Shown piece by piece: positions 36,700 through 47,933 of a stretch of DNA of 64,000 nucleotides. Below the pieces are notes generated by a model. The model saw only the letters and a list, made by a program, of their open reading frames with translations. It had not been told where the DNA came from and did not search any database. Location of the stretch: NCBI GenBank assembly GCA_963920665.1, contig OY987263.1:43869218-43933217 (forward strand), in the 5' to 3' direction. This stretch comes from Straminergon stramineum. Taxonomy: Eukaryota > Streptophyta > Bryopsida > Hypnales > Calliergonaceae. The translations under genes and the position numbers were made by a program. Position 1 is the first letter of the stretch; every line of letters begins with the position of its first letter.

Positions 36700-38900
36700 T
36701 TCATCATAACATCAAATTTTCAAGTTTTGGGGGAAATTGTCACTTCTAGGAGACATATTATTTCATCTCCATAGAATAGAAATAAAGGATTACTTTTTCA
36801 TATGACAATATGGTGGCAAAATGAAATAAATAGAGTTAAAAAATATTAGAGTTTGACAACATGAATATCAACTCCATTCTTAAGACTTTAAAATCCATTA
36901 GACCATATTTTCATATGACAATCTTACATATTATTTTTGAGTAGTTTTGAATAATTTATATTTTATTATTTATAATTAATTTTTTTTTAACCAATGCATG
37001 AAATATTCTTCACTTGATCTAATAGTATAAAGATTTTATTCATTTAGGGTATACTTTCCACAATATGATCAATTAAAATGGTCATTTTAGAATCATGATT
37101 CTATTGTCCTTAACACCTAAATGCCCAAATTGCATTTTTTTTGGCAACATAGTGATTTTGGGCAGCTTACTACGAGCAAAGCTTTTATTCTTTTTCTTTG
37201 AAATTTTCACATAACATGTGCTTGAGCAGTAGCTTTAAGGCCCAACAATTTTTGTAACTTTTGATTACATGGTTCAAAAATTATTGTATGATATGTCATT
37301 TTCATTGTTTGGCAAGCAACCCGAGCAACTCCAAAAACTTTATTTAAAAATCATTTTTTTAAGAAATAAAAATTTGAAATTGGTGATCTAGATTTTTAGA
37401 TATATGAAAAGTTTTGAATTATTCCCTTTTGATTCATGAGATCAAAGTTATGAGGAGTTTTAGTTTGCGGTCAGTTATAGATTCTCTACTCTAAAATAAA
37501 CTTTGAAGTCCTTTATTTAACTCAATTTACAATATTTTTGGAAAAAAAGTAAAAATCATCAGATGTAGATTGTTAATTACAACATTACAACCATTAGGAT
37601 TGGCATCTTTCAATTCCATAATTAAATTCTTAATAATTCAGTAATTTGAATCATTCTCTACTTATTTCTACTTACTATTTTTTTCCTTCATGTTGTGCAA
37701 TTGCAAATGATCTAAATTTTTTCAAGCATGTAGCCAAATTGCCTTGAAAAATGAATCCAAAGAAGCACCACCATTATGGAATATTTTTCATATAAATGTA
37801 ACCTTGTGCAACTTCTATTTTTTTGCAAGGTCAAAAAAAAGACTTTTGTCCATTCATATGTTAATATCTTGCAATCTACATGGTGGAAATTATTGAAAGT
37901 TTTTCCACATCTTCTCAAACTAGTGTACTACAAGATCCTTGGGTACATGTGTCCAATTTTATTTTTTCTAAAATTTGGTATCTGTACTAGAAATGGTAGT
38001 TTGGGAGTATTTTTGGTGAAACATAGTCAAATACATTTAGGGATTAAAGTCTTCTACAAAGTCCATAAAGTTCTATTGTATAACTCATCTTGCAAACACT
38101 ACTAAAAGTTGAGCCATTTCAAATTCTATTTCAATTCTTTCTAATATCTAAAAGTCACAAGCATGTGACTCACACAAATCCAAGTTGGCTTCCATTCAAA
38201 ATTTGATTTGTTAACCCCTGAGCGTCACAAAGAGAACAATATAAGTGAGGAGCTTTTTCTGATGGATCTAGAAAATCCAAAATAATTTGAAAACTACTCA
38301 GTTACTAAAGTTTTCACCATTGAGATTTGGAGCCAACTTACTCATGAGTACAAATTTACAATTTATAAGAGAATCCATCATGCAAATTTTGAGATTATAA
38401 TATTTGATTAAACAAATCCTATTTTCTCAACATCTGAAAAATGTCCCCTTTGATGTATAGGGGTTAAGCAAGAAAACACAAGTCATGTACTTCAACAACT
38501 TTTATTCCAAATAGGAAACACTTTAATGAGCAAAGTTAGGCCCCCAATATATACCATTTAATTCCAAGTAAGGTAGGAGCACCCATAACCATTAGTGTAC
38601 CCATAGTTTGAGAGTAGAGTTTCCTTAGAGTGTTCCCCATAAGTACCTTGAAATTGTCTTCAAAGTACTTTGAAACCATCTCCTTACTTAATTGTGGTTG
38701 GTGGACCTTGATTTTTTCAAATTTTTGTGCTTAAATCGAGGCAAATTTAGTAGAATGTGATTATGGGTGCCCTATGGAGTTCTACTTTGAAAATTTGTAG
38801 AAATAAGTTGCCTTATCCAAAAATCCTTTTCTTTCCCTTTAAATTCATGATTTTCAATTGCTAATATTGAAAAAATATTTTTTTCTAGAAAAATTTGACC
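36700..38900. other. gene-free AT-rich interval
   Basis: Family X/Y-type boundary words occur at 37,110 and 38,214 ('cacctaaatgcccaa', 'taacccctgagcg'), so most of this is probably decayed dispersed repeat. The ORF at 37,776-38,105 has simple composition and no recognised family. Confidence 0.4.
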
Positions 38901-38999
38901 CTGACTATAGAGAATTGCTTAAATTGACGGTTATGGATGTTCCTACTTTACTAGTTCACCATCCATCCAACAAAAATCATGCACTGATTTGTGAAGCGA

Positions 39000-39550
39000 G
39001 AGTGAGAAATGTACATAATTGATAAATTTAGCAGCAAAGATGTCATGGTTGTTGCTCCACTTCAATTCAAATTAAGTTAGTGGATGCTCTCACCACATTA
39101 GGGGTAGTCATCGCTTCTTCATCAACTCGAAGTTCTCTGAAGAATGAAACAATAACAAGAGAAAACAAGAGCCAATGCACAACAGTTTTGGGTGAAGGTG
39201 TGACACCCCTTTCATGTTGCATGGAGGATTTCTCTGAAGGACGAGTTCACCTCCAACTAAAATACACAAGTATTGTAGGTGTCGGGTCGTCATTTGAAGT
39301 GCGGGGCAAGCAATGTGGGTCACAGAATATACTCAGCTTGTGAACTCTTCTGCACGCCCATTCTTTTGCTGCAGAGGAGAATAACAACCATTGAGAAAAC
39401 TTCGCACCACAAGTATATTCTGCCATAGAGAGCTTGCTGCAAGCCAACCCTCAATCGCCACATCCCGATTTTGTGAAGAATGGGAGCGCAGTGAAGAAGC
39501 CGTGACTACCCGTATTACCTTAGTCTCACTCGATATTGCAAGAGAAATTT
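39000..39550. other. possible exon-bearing single-copy stretch, unassigned
   Basis: Base composition is more balanced than the flanks, and frames are open on both strands: plus 39,080-39,343 (87 codons) and minus 39,247-39,447. A further plus frame ends at a TGA near 39,500. I do not recognise any of these as a family, and no splice chain could be built with confidence. It may be an exon of an unknown gene or a conserved flank. Confidence 0.25.
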
Positions 39551-40253
39551 GTTAAGTGAGAAGATGTGCTGATTTCATGGCTGTTATAAGATATTTGTAA
39601 ATGAGTGAAGATGGGCATTCAGCTTACAATATTTTCCAACAATCGGGCCAATAATATATATTTTATAACGTAATACATACTGTACATTAGTCATCAAGCA
39701 AAACCAAAATTCCACAGAGAATGTGCAATACAGAATATAAAGAATTAAAGATGTTTGGAAGCCCAATGACTAAAATTTCTTCGATTAGGCAAAACTCATA
39801 ACTTGTTGTCCTTGGAACTAAATTGAAAATTAATGATACAGACAGGACTACTCACTTATCTCCACAGCTAAGTAAGAGACTTCTGAAATATCCATTACGG
39901 AGTAAGCTTATGCCACAAACATTCTAGCTCTCCTGTTCTCTTCCTGTTCTCTACTAATTCAAAACACCAAAACTTCCCAAGCTTGAGCAAAAATACGAAA
40001 CCATAACCTATGAAGGGAAGGCGGTTCTATCGCTGAACATTTCAGAATTTCAAGTAGCTAGCATAGCTTAATCATACAAATCCCGAACGATTTCCATGAA
40101 ATGAAATCGAGCATCAAATCTGGCAACCTTGCAGTAGAATTGAAGTTAGTACATTCTACAAATGAAGATTATGCATACACTGCAACAGTACTATACATTC
40201 TCAAGAAAAGTTATCTCACACGTCCCTCGCTCTGAAGCCGTGCACGTGGATGA

Positions 40254-40472
40254 TCACTCTCCGGCCATAGCCGTCTCCTTGAAGTGATGACCATCGAGCA
40301 GCCGCTGCATGTGGCCGTGAGCCTGGTGTCGCCACTGAGCCTCGCTCAATTTCTCATATTGGCTTCTCTTCTTCCACCGGACCACCACCTTCCACAGCAC
40401 AGGAAGCAAGCCAGTGTAATTCTCCACCAGCTTGTCGCCCAAGCTGCTGCCACCCACAGAAGACTGCATCAT
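40254..40472 (-). CDS. possible small protein of 72 residues, function unknown
   Basis: A minus-strand frame from ATG at 40,472 to TGA at 40,254 gives 72 residues. It has a hydrophobic stretch (about residues 18-31, TGLLPVLWKVVV) followed by a basic, then mixed-charge helix-like tail (RWKKRSQYEKLSEAQWRHQ). GC content is higher than in the surroundings. The open frame extends upstream of the ATG to a TAG, so the true start or a splice acceptor could lie further up. Upstream (about 40,935) is a telo-box-like tttagggttt, common near plant gene starts, which suggests a minus-strand transcription unit starting near 41 kb. I do not recognise the family. A single-pass small membrane protein would fit, but that is inference. 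Confidence 0.4.
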   Translation of the reverse strand: MMQSSVGGSSLGDKLVENYTGLLPVLWKVVVRWKKRSQYEKLSEAQWRHQAHGHMQRLLDGHHFKETAMAGE

Positions 40473-40498
40473 ATCGATCCCGGCCGCTTCAAGTAGCC

Positions 40499-40642
40499 CC
40501 AATTGTCGGCACCGAAGAAACGGATTCCAAGACTTGTGCACAGGCAGATGCTATCCCTCCTCAATTAGCTCCAATTGTCGGCACCCAAGAAACTGGTTCC
40601 AAAACTTGTGCACAGGCAGATGCAAGCTCTAGCTAGCTAGCT
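40499..40642. repeat. two-copy 72-bp tandem duplication
   Basis: 'ccaattgtcggcacc.aagaaac.g.ttccaa.acttgtgcacaggcagatgc' occurs at 40,499 and again at 40,571, a period of 72 bp. Although 72 is divisible by three, all minus-strand frames through both copies meet stops, so it probably lies in a leader or intron upstream of the 72-residue frame. Confidence 0.8.
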
Positions 40643-41758
40643 ATGGCAATCTGTAGAACAGTTTGTGACACTCTCTGACTCATGCCAAGAGTGTCTGAAG
40701 TGATTCATAAGGTGCGAATGGCCATGGACTGTCTTTAGGGTGGCGTAGAAGGCTGGAGCTGTTTGGATGGATTGAAAAGGGATATCGCTGGTGTGTGAAA
40801 AAGGGATTTCAAGCACGTACTGTGACTGGATTGTGGAGAACGGAAGCTTTTCTTTGGGTCCGGGAAAGGAGAAGAAAGGGCGAAAGAGATTCAAGCAACA
40901 TGGGCGTACTATCCGAACATGATTCTTTCTTTCTTTAGGGTTTAGGCACCCAAGATCCAGCCAGGTTGGAAACTTGGACATGGAGAGAAATTCAAAGTCA
41001 TTTATCTCCCAATCGGGATCCATCCTGACTAATGATTCGACGAACAAATGTTCAGCTAAACATGTTCACTTAGTTTACTCGCTTGTTATCCTGCCATCGG
41101 AGCAAAGAGTCGATCCATAAGAGTGGGTTGAATGGCAGAAATAAGACTGCTTAATGAAATTCTTTACAGAAAGCTTGTAGAAAGTGATGTTAGAATGTGA
41201 TAATCATTCCGATTTTCAAAGAAACTGGGTGCAAATTTGCAACAGGCGAGGGTCAAAGAATGTACTCTAATGACGGGGTCAATTTTTGAATGTAAGAATT
41301 ATACGGAGTCAGTACTAAATGTTCAAAAAGAATGTTATGACGGGGCAAACAAGTTAAAGTTGGAGTGGGTGCACGTCTTTTTTAATTTTAGAAGATAACT
41401 GTCCCAGTTGGAGGGATGTCAACGAGGCATAAAATGCCAAGTGTTCAAAAAGCATGGATAGTACCTTAAGCTTAAACTACAAAGTAAGTAAACATTTTGA
41501 CATGATTCTGCAGTCAACGGGTGTGACTTGGCAGGGGGCAGCACTCCTTGACTTTTTCTTTTTTTTCTTAAACCATTCCTTGACTTTGACCATGTACAGT
41601 ACTTCAACCAAGGGAGGTAGATTTTAGAAACATAGATGTTCTCAGCTTCTCATAGCCAGCGCCGGCCGTTTGTCCGAACATAAATTTTGACCTACTGTAC
41701 TTCAAAGCAGAAAGCAGCCGACTCCTTTTTTTTTTAATTTATTATCAAAATCCATGGC

Positions 41759-41778
41759 ACGTGTAGAATTCTACACGT
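41759..41778. promoter_or_regulatory. 20-bp perfect palindrome with a G-box
   Basis: ACGTGTAGAATTCTACACGT is its own reverse complement and overlaps a CACGTG G-box at 41,758-41,763. It lies about 0.7 kb upstream of the possible minus-strand transcription unit at 40-41 kb. Regulatory function is inferred only from the motif. Confidence 0.4.
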
Positions 41779-42129
41779 AGAATAGCTTCGAGAATACAAA
41801 ATTTTGCTCTCATGGAAAATCCCAAACTTCTACACTGAATAGGGGTATTAAGGGGACCAAAAAACTAAAGGAACTGGTTGTGGGTGGAAAACTGTAGATG
41901 TTTGAAACATGATGTACATCCCATGGACACTTCAATAACTACTGATGCTCAATAAAAGTAGATATTTATATAGTGTGGAATGTCGATTAATTAGTATGGG
42001 TCTCCTTAATACCCCAATTCATTGTAGATGAAAGAATGTAGGAACAACAACAAATAAGGTAATTATGGCTTAAAATAAGGGGTTGAGCAAGGTTCCTATT
42101 ATTGAATTTATTTATGTATTTTCTGATAT

Positions 42130-43000
42130 TGTTGATAGTCAAAAGGGATTCTAGATTCTTTCAAAATGCATCTTTGGACATTGTATGAATAAATTATGAA
42201 TTTTAAAAATGTCAAATAGGTGTTTCAAATTGACCTTAGGCTCTCATGAATAGATTTTATAAATTTTTGGCAAGAATTTGTAGGGTTGGTTTTAGAAACA
42301 TAAGATAATTAGGTGTAATTATCTTAGTAGGGATCACAATAGGTTAGAATGTTGGATTTCAACAAAGTCAAAGATTCTATACTTCATCTATTAATATTCT
42401 TTTGACATCACAAAAAGAAGATTAATTAACAAAGGTTTTGTATTCTCTATGTAAATTTCGTTATCTTCCATTTTTATTTTTAATGAATTGAATATAAGCT
42501 AGTTCATTAAAAACTCTAAATGGATAAATTCTAGAGAACCATGTTCCATATTTACTAAGGTAGGCAAGTGATGAAACACACAATCATGATCCCTAAGTGA
42601 AAAATTGAATAAAACCACCTACAATACTTACATAATAACAATAATGGTTCTAGCTAGATTCATCATGAATGAAGAGTTCAAAGACTATAGAGAATGAAGA
42701 GATTGTTAGAGGTAGTTCAATTGCTCATATTTCATGGGGTATAGGCAGTAAAGTCTATTCTAAGTCTATTCTAAGCTAGTTGCCAATAACCATTGATTAA
42801 GGTAACTACACCTAAAATTGCACATTATAGATTCTTGCCGAAAATATACTTCCACAATTCTTGAGAAGCTATGTTCAATTTTAGATACACCTATTTTGAG
42901 CACTTTGAAAATTTGTAGTTTATTCCTACGGTGTCCAAAAAATGCATTCTAAAACAATCTAGAATCCCCTTTTCACTACCTATAGGTTCCTACAAAAGTT
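42130..43000. repeat. degenerate large inverted repeat
   Basis: The left arm (about 42,130-42,340) and right arm (about 42,785-42,995) are inverted copies. Shared features are 'aaaagggattctagatt', 'ggcaagaat' and 'taggtgtarttaycttag'. A further 'ggtgtagttacctta' inverted unit lies at 43,060. The arms are roughly 70 percent similar. This is probably an old foldback transposon; no clean ends were found. Confidence 0.6.
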
Positions 43001-43329
43001 TTCCAATATAACAATGGGAACATTGCTTAATAATGTTGAATTTCTTATTTGTGCCATTTTAGGTGTAGTTACCTTAGATGGCCAATGTAGTTGGTATCCA
43101 ATATCTGGAAGACCAACATGATGTTCTAGAGGTGGTCAATTGCAAGGTCTAATATTGCTCTACTAATCTCTCTCTAATATGTTGTCTCTTTGGAAAAAAT
43201 ATGTAATCTTATTGTGATTTTAGATTTTGTTATTGTGTATACCTTTTTTGTATCTTTCATCCTTCTATGTCTTAGGATCTCTATATACCATCCAAAAATT
43301 AGGAATTCTAAGTTATTAATTGAAACAAC

Positions 43330-43476
43330 CACTTGTAGAAAGGGTGGTCTTTGAGCACCAATGCCAAAGTATTGTGCCCAAGTTCTATATTGGCACTAGA
43401 TCCATGTCAATATGGGCCTTTGGAACTACACTTTGACACTATTCATTGGTGCCCAAAGACCACCCTTCTACTAGTG
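43330..43476. mobile_element. CACTA-like MITE, about 147 bp
   Basis: The ends CACTTGTAGAAAGGGTGGTC and its near reverse complement (gaccacccttctactagtg) bound an inverted-repeat body of 147 bp without an ORF. The CACT(A/T)GTAGAAA start is typical of CACTA-superfamily tips. The 3-bp flanks (aac, aat) do not match exactly. Confidence 0.65.
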
Positions 43477-43937
43477 AATTTACATATTACATGAATTAGG
43501 TTTCCTCTCTATTGCAATCCATCTTTGACAAAAGACATACATCTTGCATGATGCAATAGTAGTATCATACATAGCTATCAAAACCAACAAAAAATCATTC
43601 AAAAAATTCATGGAAGAATTTCAAAAAAGCTATTTCTTCAAAAACAAAATGTTTTAGGGTGAAAATACAAAATCTGAACTAATAATTCTATTTCTGGCAT
43701 CTACAAAAATTTAGGGGTTGAGGACAACATTCTAGTTTTCTTTTATTTGTCTTTGTTGTGAATAGAAGTTCTCAAAGCTTGTGATTTCAACCATGCAATT
43801 CTATCATTTGTTTCCAAATTCAAATCCTCAAACCTTGTCTAAAAGGATTTGTCTTGTAGAAACTTCAAGTTAAAATTTCCAAAATCACCTCTATTTTTAT
43901 AGTACAAACACACCTAATCAATGATGTGGTGAGATCC

Positions 43938-46163
43938 TCAAGTCTCCATGTCAGTGGGGCCTTCTGCACCCACGCCGATGCCACCTCTACCAGAAGTATC
44001 ATGTCGATGAATCTCTGTGGTTTGCCTATCCTCTTCAATGTCAACCTTGGTTTGTTGTTCATCTTTTCCACCCTCCAATGAGTCGATGTACTCTTGAAGG
44101 AACTTGGAATCAAGAATTGTAAAAGGCTCTCCAATTCCCACAATAGCAACTCCGCAATTGGCACTACTGAGTTCCTCGTCTTGGAGAGACTCCTTGATAG
44201 CATAAAGAGCATGTTGAATCAACTCTTCTTTGGAACATTGCATAAATGTCTCAAACTTACGTTCCAAGTAGGTCTTTGCAGCCTGAGAGCGCGAACCGAT
44301 AGCAAATGCTTGAAATTCAAAGTAGTTGCCAGAAGGACAATTTTGATAAAGATGTGTCCCACCTTCATCCAATCCTGCCACCAAAAGTCCTACTCCATAA
44401 GGTCGTTTCCACGAACGTTGCGTGCATACCTACATATCTCCAAGACATAACCGCTCTTCAAAAAATTGAAAATATAACCTTTGTTCAAATCTCTATAAGG
44501 TAAAAGATAATAAAATTGTTTGGAACCTATTGATATACAAAGTTCTATTAACAACAATTCATCAACTTATAAAACTTGGTTGAAATCCTTGATCAATAAG
44601 TCTTCTTGCTCGACAATAATATTATTTCCTACAATGAATAAAATCTATTCACTCGACATGTCAAAAAAAATTGGTTGGAATTTTTAGTAAGCAAGGTAAG
44701 CATGACTTGGTTTAGAATGCGTTTGATTACTACTATTTGAAAATGGAAAATGAAATTGTCAACTACAGGGATCACTTATAGTGGTTTAGATCCTCTTACT
44801 TTGACAAGTTGCCTAAGAATTCATACACAATGATAAACATTTGATCCAAAGAAAGTTTGATTCTTTGAACTCCAAACCTCAATAGTGATCTACCAATGAG
44901 AGTATGATCTTACATATGTCAAATGATTGTAAAGAGTAGGGGTTGATTTATAAAATTGAAGCACTACACAAATTACCTTCGATAATATTGTTATTTTGCT
45001 TCTTCTTTGCTTAGTGCAAAGACTTTTTAGATATTGGAATGTAGAAGCTATAAACAATTGTTAAAATCGAAGATCACATTTCAAAACATTTTATAGATTA
45101 AACTCAATTTAAAATGACCTAACCAAGGAAGTAGTGCCCTACGGTTCAATTTGTGATGTTTTCTTTTTTATAGTCTTCAATTAAATTTTTTAGTTATTTC
45201 AAATATCATATTGCAGGAAGGCAATGAAAACCTAAAGAAGACCTCATTGTCATATACAAGAGCTATTTTTCTTTGATAGCTTATGGATGCAATCATAAGC
45301 TCTTCATTGTTTACAATTGGGGTCGGATAGTTTGGCTTAAATCAATGCCTTCTCACATGAGTTGTGCCTTGGACTTTTGTTGACAATTACATTTCTTGTC
45401 TAATCCTTTTAAGAGTTTGATTGTTTGGTTACTTTGGTATATTGATTTTTATGCAATGGATCTCTATTTGTTTTCAAAACAAAACAAAACAACCTAAAAA
45501 ATGATATTGCTTCCAAAATGCAAATGCAAAAAAGTAACCAACCTATGCATCATCGCACACTTCACCACCAATGTGTATTCATAAACGAAGTGGTGATGAA
45601 GCATTATGAAGCATTTTATTGTCTAAATCAAATTTAAGAACATTAAAATAACCTCAGCAAGGAAGTAGAGTCCTGTGTTCCATGTTTTTTTTGTTGACAA
45701 TAGTAGAAAAAAATTTCCAGTTATTTCAAATATCATATTCCAAGAATGAGTGAAAACCTAAAGATGATTTTGTATTGATTCAGAAACCACCAATACACAA
45801 AAACTGTCAAACCTGTGCTTTGTCGGCCACTTGCACCACCAATCGTCCCACCGGCAACGGCGACTCATAAACAAAGTGGTGGTTAATGCACTCCGACCGC
45901 ATGTAACGCGACAACACTCGACCATCCGCCGTCAATCCAGCCATGGCGATTCCAACGTGATCATCGATCTTGAACAATTTCTTTTGATGCGCGGAAAGCT
46001 CCGAGCAGGCTTTGTTCACGGTGGCCAACACCACATGCGTTTTGGACCGCAAGCCAACGGCCGCACTGCCCTGCTTCACGGCCTCCATGGCATACTCCAC
46101 CTGGTGCAGGCGTCCCGCGGGGCTCCATGTCGTCACGTCCGTATCATATTGGTTTCGAAACAT
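43938..46163 (-). CDS. PSMA1: 20S proteasome subunit alpha type-1 (alpha6/PAF class), two exons
   Basis: Exon 1 (46,163-45,813) encodes residues 1-117, and exon 2 (44,429-43,938) encodes 118-280, ending at TGA. The donor is CAG|GTTTGA at 45,812, the acceptor is at 44,430, and the intron is 1,383 bp. The N terminus [19 protein letters not shown] and the following [18 protein letters not shown] carry the alpha-subunit signature. [20 protein letters not shown] and [20 protein letters not shown] are hallmark alpha-1 blocks. Alpha subunits form the outer ring and gate of the core particle in cytosol and nucleus, and they lack the catalytic threonine. Length (280) matches the family. The C-terminal tail (after about residue 230) is acidic, then Gly/His-rich and poorly conserved, which is usual for this subunit. 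Start: the Met of MFRNQYD; the open frame upstream is untranslated leader. Confidence 0.96.
45115..45765. repeat. duplicated segment inside the proteasome gene intron
   Basis: 45,117-45,255 and 45,648-45,765 are similar ('aaggaagtag.g.cct', 'gttatttcaaatatcatatt', 'gaaaacctaaaga'). Between them, 45,550-45,602 resembles the 3' end of exon 1 ('cttcaccaccaat..tcataaacgaagtggtg' against 'cttgcaccaccaat..tcataaacaaagtggtg'). This looks like a tandem duplication of the exon 1 end plus adjoining intron, now decayed. Confidence 0.55.
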
Positions 46164-46414
46164 GACAAGGTGTGCTGGATAGCTAGGACAAAACCAAGAG
46201 ATCAACGAAGTTAAAGTCTTTCTGGTCAATTCAATTCGAATTAAGATCGAGGTACTAACTTGTCTACAATTGCTGATGAGTTTTTGAAGCAGGTTGTAAG
46301 TAAGTAGACTTGGCTTTGGCAGGTTGCAATGGCGATGGCGATGGACAAACAGCAAGAAGTGCAATGTGACGACAATGGAGAGAGAGCAAGCTCCATGGGA
46401 GATATCTAATTGGT

Positions 46415-46572
46415 AACTTCTTTTTTCGGCCCAATTAGTGACTTGGTTCTTGGCATGATTAGTAGCTCGTTCTCGGCCTGGTTAGTAACTTACTTCGTTC
46501 TCCTATGATTAGTAGCTTTTTAATTGGTTTGACTACTAGCTTCGTTCTTGGCCTCATCGATTAGTAGCTTTG
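46415..46572. repeat. degenerate minisatellite with 'gattagtagcttcgttcttggc' unit
   Basis: About six imperfect units of 24-28 bp, each with attagtagctt/gttcttggcct words, abut the glutaredoxin-derived block. A matching array lies at 54,890-55,000, next to the parent gene. Confidence 0.65.
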
Positions 46573-47555
46573 GGGAGTAAGGTTCTCCTGCTCGAGAAAA
46601 TATGCCAATCGAAGAAACCAGACAGAAAAATCCAATCCAAAGTGTGAAGCAACTACGCTGAGCAACTAGAAACCATGTGCATTATACATGCTAACACCCC
46701 ACATTGGTCGAGTAATCCCTTTTTATAAAAAAACAAATCACTTGTAATCCTTGACGGCTGTTCTGAGCTCCGGATCCACCAGAACGTTTCTAGACTGGTA
46801 CTCTACCTCTGCAATTAGCAAAGTAGGTTAAGAATTGAGAAACTAATAGGGTAGCATCAGATTTAGAACCTCCCTCTCCCAGTCGCCAAAATTATAAGAC
46901 GAATCCTCTCACAAAGTTCATTCTGAAAGTTCAAGTAGGACAAGCCCGGATTGCTCAACTTCACAGAAGACCCACAGTGGATGGACAGTGGATCATAATG
47001 GTAAGTTAAAAGGCATGATATTCAAAGAGTCTTCATGTTAAGTAACATCAACTTACAATTCAATAACTTTTTGAACCATATTTGGGGATCTTTCAAAAGT
47101 ACACCAGAAACATTCCAACAAAAAAACTTCCTAGCTCAATTATGGAGTTGGAGTCAAGATGATAACCCATGTCCAAACTCTAGAATTCGGTTAGGGGTAC
47201 ATCAAGTTTATAGACAGCTAGCTAGAATCGGAGGCTTTTGAGTTGTGCAATATTGTACTCCGTACCGTGTTCCTCCAAAATGCTAACCACCATAGCACTG
47301 AATCCGCACTGGGGCGCCTGATGCACCTCTTTCATGTAAACCATCACTGGATTTTGCTTGAAATCCTGCGTCCCAGCAACAACGGAGAGAGAGATGGCGA
47401 GTGATCGTTCAGTAAGGTCAACTGCAGAAACAGAGGGATTCGCCACTACAGTAGTAGACAACCCTTCCCCAGAGGTATTCTCGAAAACCTAGTCACGTTA
47501 CAATTATGTCAGAAACTGCCTGAAATGGCTTGGCAATTACCAAGGTTTTAATGCA
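46573..47555 (-). pseudogene. partial duplicate of the monothiol glutaredoxin gene
   Basis: This block matches 56,581-57,398 almost base for base across introns and exons. It holds the exon with the CGFS active site (47,365-47,266) and the next exon (46,808-46,742), both with intact splice sites. It lacks the leader exons and the last two exons (WPTIPQ and GG glutathione-binding part). It also carries an insertion of about 190 bp in the intron (about 47,030-47,215) and a deletion of about 35 bp upstream. The CGFS exon has four amino-acid changes (Ile to Phe, Gly to Glu, Pro to His, Arg to Ser) and one silent change, so it appears to be free of constraint. It cannot make a complete thioredoxin fold by itself. 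Confidence 0.88.
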
Positions 47556-47933
47556 TTTTCAATGCCCATTTGAGGTTGTCTCTTTTAAGGGGATAGCCTC
47601 GCAAGGCTGAGGGAAGTCAAGCATTTTAAGGCACTTTTCTGGTTATTCCAAGTCCTTCCCCTGAATCTAGGGTGTCTACAATGCTTTTCATGATCTCTCA
47701 GATTCTCAGTTTCATAACTCTTTTTTACGCCGTTTTTTTTGTGAACTTCTCTAATTGATTTCTTAAGGGTGCTTCCCGATGAATCTCTGAAATATATTAG
47801 ACTGGAAGATCACGGCCAGTTTTGTTCTGCCGTTGACAGAATGAAGCCACCTCACTCATCAATCACCACTAATCAAAGCAACACTGCTTTTGGACTAACT
47901 CATACTATCTCAGACCTTCTGATTTCAATACCC

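Noticed and set aside
44094..44450. Plus-strand ORF of 118 codons
   Set aside because: Antisense shadow of proteasome exon 2.
45831..46214. Plus-strand ORF of 127 codons
   Set aside because: Antisense shadow of proteasome exon 1.
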